DNA of 8,020 nt from Oceanospirillaceae bacterium UBA2001. Its GTDB lineage: Bacteria > Pseudomonadota > Gammaproteobacteria > Pseudomonadales > Balneatricaceae. The DNA is taken from the NCBI GenBank assembly GCA_002335115.1, contig DDCR01000044.1, forward strand, positions 20,725 through 28,744, given 5' to 3'. The notes under the pieces are model-generated. The model searched no databases and was not told the DNA's origin. It saw nothing but the letters and a program-made list of their open reading frames with translations. Below are positions 6,557 to 8,020 of this stretch, one piece after another (positions within the stretch are counted from its first letter, which is position 1; each line of letters begins with the position of its first letter). The position numbers and the translations under genes are program-made.

Positions 6557-7045
6557 ATGTTTGATATTGGTTTTACAGAGATAGTACTTGTCGCTGTGAT
6601 TGGTTTGCTGATTCTTGGCCCAGAACGTATGCCCGTTGCAGTGCGGACGATCGGTTTATGGGTAGGAAAAATAAAGCGCACGGTCAGCGGCGTACAAAAA
6701 GAGATACGAGATGAACTAAGGGTTGACGAAATTCGTAAGAAGGCGGATGAAAACCGTAAAGCTATTGAAGGTAGGATGGCTGAATTGCAGGCAGAAACAG
6801 ATATTATGGAAGCCCCCGTAGTTGCTGCACAAGAAAATCAACCAGTAAAAAAACCAGTGAAAAAAGTGGTAAAAAAAGCGGTAAAAAAACCGACTCAAGA
6901 CGCCGAAGAAAAACCTGCCAAGAAATCTGTAAAAAAAGTGGTAAAGAAGCCAACACTGGGTGTTGATAAAAAAACGGCAAAGCAACCTGTAAAGAAATCT
7001 GCAAAAAACGTTGAACAAAAAGATCCCTCAATTGGCGGCTCTTAA
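6557..7045 (+). CDS. tatB: Sec-independent translocase subunit TatB, with lysine-rich tail
   Basis: TatB partners TatC in the receptor that recognises twin-arginine signal peptides. The N-terminus MFDIGFTEIVLV is nearly that of E. coli TatB and includes the conserved Glu8. The membrane helix spans about 5-20, followed by the LGPE hinge at 20-23 and the amphipathic helix at about 24-45. A charged helical or coiled region covers about 46-82. The tail is unusual: residues 97-150 hold 21 lysines in repeats of the type (P/S)VKKVVKK(A/P), ending in KDPSIGGS. The repeats are encoded by several A6-A7 tracts. The total length of 162 residues is near E. coli's 171, so the tail replaces rather than extends the usual low-complexity end. 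There is no clear ribosome binding site in the 11-nt gap after tatA, so translational coupling is likely. Confidence 0.95.
   Translation: MFDIGFTEIVLVAVIGLLILGPERMPVAVRTIGLWVGKIKRTVSGVQKEIRDELRVDEIRKKADENRKAIEGRMAELQAETDIMEAPVVAAQENQPVKKPVKKVVKKAVKKPTQDAEEKPAKKSVKKVVKKPTLGVDKKTAKQPVKKSAKNVEQKDPSIGGS
6839..7000 (+). repeat. Low-complexity lysine/valine repeat and poly-A tracts in tatB
   Basis: Degenerate units coding for VKK, mostly GTA AAA AAA or GTG AAA AAA, recur through the 3' third of tatB. Runs of seven As lie at 6847-6853, 6871-6877, 6883-6889, 6931-6937 and 6968-6974, and a run of six at 6860-6865. In four of the A7 tracts the run sits in frame as A AAA AAA after GT. The composition contrasts sharply with the rest of the operon. 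Confidence 0.8.
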
Positions 7046-7063
7046 CTGTTTCTGGAACACACT

Positions 7064-7855
7064 ATGAGCGACGCAAAAGCCTACACCACAGAACAAGAGT
7101 CTGAACTACCCTTAATGAGTCACTTAATAGAACTGCGTAATCGGTTATTGAAGGCGGTCGTCTTGGTGGTGCTGTTTTTTGCTTGTATGTTTCCTTTTTC
7201 AAACGATCTTTACCTCTATCTTTCTGATCCCTTGCGCAGTCTTCTGCCTGAAGGCTCCACCATGATTGCTACGCAAGTGGCTTCTCCCTTTTTAGCACCG
7301 TTCAAACTCACTATGGTGCTCGCGCTATTTTTAGGTATGCCGTTTATATTGCATCAAGCGTGGAGCTTTATTGCCCCAGGACTTTATAAGAAAGAGAAGC
7401 GCTTGGCACTGCCTTTGTTAGGCTCCAGTATAATTTTGTTCTATTTGGGTATCGCCTTTGCTTACTACGTTGTGTTTCCACTGATTTTTGGATTTTTTAC
7501 AGCAACGGGCCCTGAAGATGTTAAAGTCATGACCGATATATCGGCCTACCTCGATTTTGTTCTGAAGCTCTTTTTTGCATTTGGTATTGTTTTTGAAATT
7601 CCCATAGCGACGATATTGCTCATCTGGTCAGGTGCAACCACGGCTGACGATTTAGCTAAAAAGCGTGCCTATGTGTTAGTCAGCTGTTTTGTGATTGGTA
7701 TGTTAATTACGCCACCTGATGTGATCTCTCAAACCCTACTTGCTGTGCCCATGTGGTTATTATTTGAGGTAGGTATTTTGGTGGGTCGGTTCGTCAAGCC
7801 AAATACTGATGATGATGCGGAAGAAGATGTCAAAGAATCCACTGTCGTAGATTAG
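7064..7855 (+). CDS. tatC: Sec-independent translocase subunit TatC
   Basis: TatC is the polytopic receptor subunit that binds the twin-arginine signal peptide. The cytoplasmic N-terminal motif HLIELRNRL (residues 20-28) includes Glu23, equivalent to the signal-binding glutamate of E. coli TatC. The first cytoplasmic loop carries APGLYKKEKR (104-113) with Glu111, the second key glutamate. Six membrane helices are visible at about 29-46, 78-96, 116-142, 163-187, 203-217 and 222-240. The periplasmic STMIAT..ASPF segment (65-76) and TPPDVISQTLLAVPM (216-230) are family hallmarks, and the intramembrane Glu178 (FEIP) is kept. The length of 263 residues is typical (E. coli 258), and the C-terminal tail is acidic. 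A GGA 7 nt before the ATG is the only ribosome-binding match. It ends the co-directional run, 18 nt after tatB. Confidence 0.97.
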   Translation: MSDAKAYTTEQESELPLMSHLIELRNRLLKAVVLVVLFFACMFPFSNDLYLYLSDPLRSLLPEGSTMIATQVASPFLAPFKLTMVLALFLGMPFILHQAWSFIAPGLYKKEKRLALPLLGSSIILFYLGIAFAYYVVFPLIFGFFTATGPEDVKVMTDISAYLDFVLKLFFAFGIVFEIPIATILLIWSGATTADDLAKKRAYVLVSCFVIGMLITPPDVISQTLLAVPMWLLFEVGILVGRFVKPNTDDDAEEDVKESTVVD

Positions 7856-7862
7856 CCAATTG

Positions 7863-7930
7863 GCTGAGCTAGTCAGCTCTGGGCTAAGGCCCAGTGGATC
7901 GTCTCAAGTGGAGCCGAATGGCTGCACTTG
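7863..7930 (+). other. Hairpins downstream of tatC, no T-run
   Basis: CTGGGC (7879-7884) pairs with GCCCAG (7889-7894) around TAAG. CAAGTG (7905-7910) pairs with CACTTG (7925-7930), continuing after one G/G mismatch with AGCC (7912-7915) against GGCT (7920-7923) around a GAAT loop. A weaker hairpin, GCTGA (7863-7867) with TCAGC (7873-7877), precedes them. None is followed by a T-run on either strand, so they are not ordinary intrinsic terminators. They could protect the 3' end of the operon mRNA, precede Rho termination, or separate convergent genes. Confidence 0.5.
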
Positions 7931-7978
7931 AAATATGGGTGTTGCTCTAGTCTGAGTGTCAGTTTAAGTTTAAGTCCT

Positions 7979-8020
7979 TTATTTCACCTCATTGCCGTAA
8001 ACCGCTTGTGCTTTGCCGTG
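7979..8020 (-). CDS. Possible C-terminal end of a convergent gene (unidentified)
   Basis: On the minus strand, one frame is open from the window edge to a TAA at 7979-7981, encoding HGKAQAVYGNEVK. The other two minus-strand frames close within 12 codons. Thirteen codons are too few to identify a product, and being open over 42 nt is weak evidence. The rest of 7856-8020 shows no gene. The direct repeat AGTTTAAGTTTAAG at 7961-7974 lies just past the proposed stop. Confidence 0.2.
   Translation of the reverse strand, partial: HGKAQAVYGNEVK

Noticed and set aside
6716..7031. Overlapping minus-strand frames rich in Phe and Leu opposite tatB
   Set aside because: They are the complement of the AAA-rich lysine repeat. 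There is no ribosome binding site, and tatB itself is certain.
1..8020. Mobile element, prophage, CRISPR array, defence system or riboswitch
   Set aside because: No transposase, integrase, target-site duplications, spaced repeats or long structured leaders were seen. All identified genes are conserved housekeeping genes.

Overview
The window is an ordinary chromosomal housekeeping stretch from a gammaproteobacterium of moderate GC content. It resembles Pseudomonas and marine relatives of the Oceanospirillales/Cellvibrionales type more than enterics. Evidence for this is the order polA / engB / cytochrome c4 / dsbA, the separate hisI and hisE genes lying between ubiB and tatABC, and a UbiE, UbiB and Tat set that can be aligned by eye with the E. 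coli proteins. No mobile element, CRISPR array, tRNA or rRNA was seen. The species cannot be named from the sequence.

Left part (1-3067). The 3' end of polA runs into a 234-nt gap before the convergent engB. The gap holds what looks like a complete small-RNA gene: an extracytoplasmic-function (RpoE/AlgU-type) promoter, about 75 nt of transcript with a 5' hairpin, and a strong intrinsic terminator with a C-rich loop. This is the position of Spot 42 (spf) in enterics and ErsA in Pseudomonas. engB reads leftward. From the 141-nt divergent gap to its right, a near-consensus sigma-70 promoter drives the di-heme cytochrome c4 gene, which ends in its own intrinsic terminator. dsbA follows with a good ribosome binding site. 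Both products are periplasmic and concern redox or disulfide chemistry.

Right part (3068-7855). A tightly packed co-directional run follows: ubiE, ubiB, hisI, hisE, tatA, tatB, tatC. Gaps are 24 nt or less, and two gene pairs overlap. UbiE and UbiB act in ubiquinone synthesis, HisE and HisI catalyse steps 2 and 3 of histidine synthesis, and TatABC form the twin-arginine translocase. The ubiJ gene usually found between ubiE and ubiB is absent. TatB carries an unusual lysine-rich repetitive tail encoded by several A7 tracts.

Right end (7856-8020). No gene is established here. The stretch contains two adjacent hairpins without T-runs, and perhaps the last 13 codons of a convergent gene on the minus strand.

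No new multi-gene system was found. The item most worth following is the envelope-stress-type promoter plus small RNA between polA and engB.
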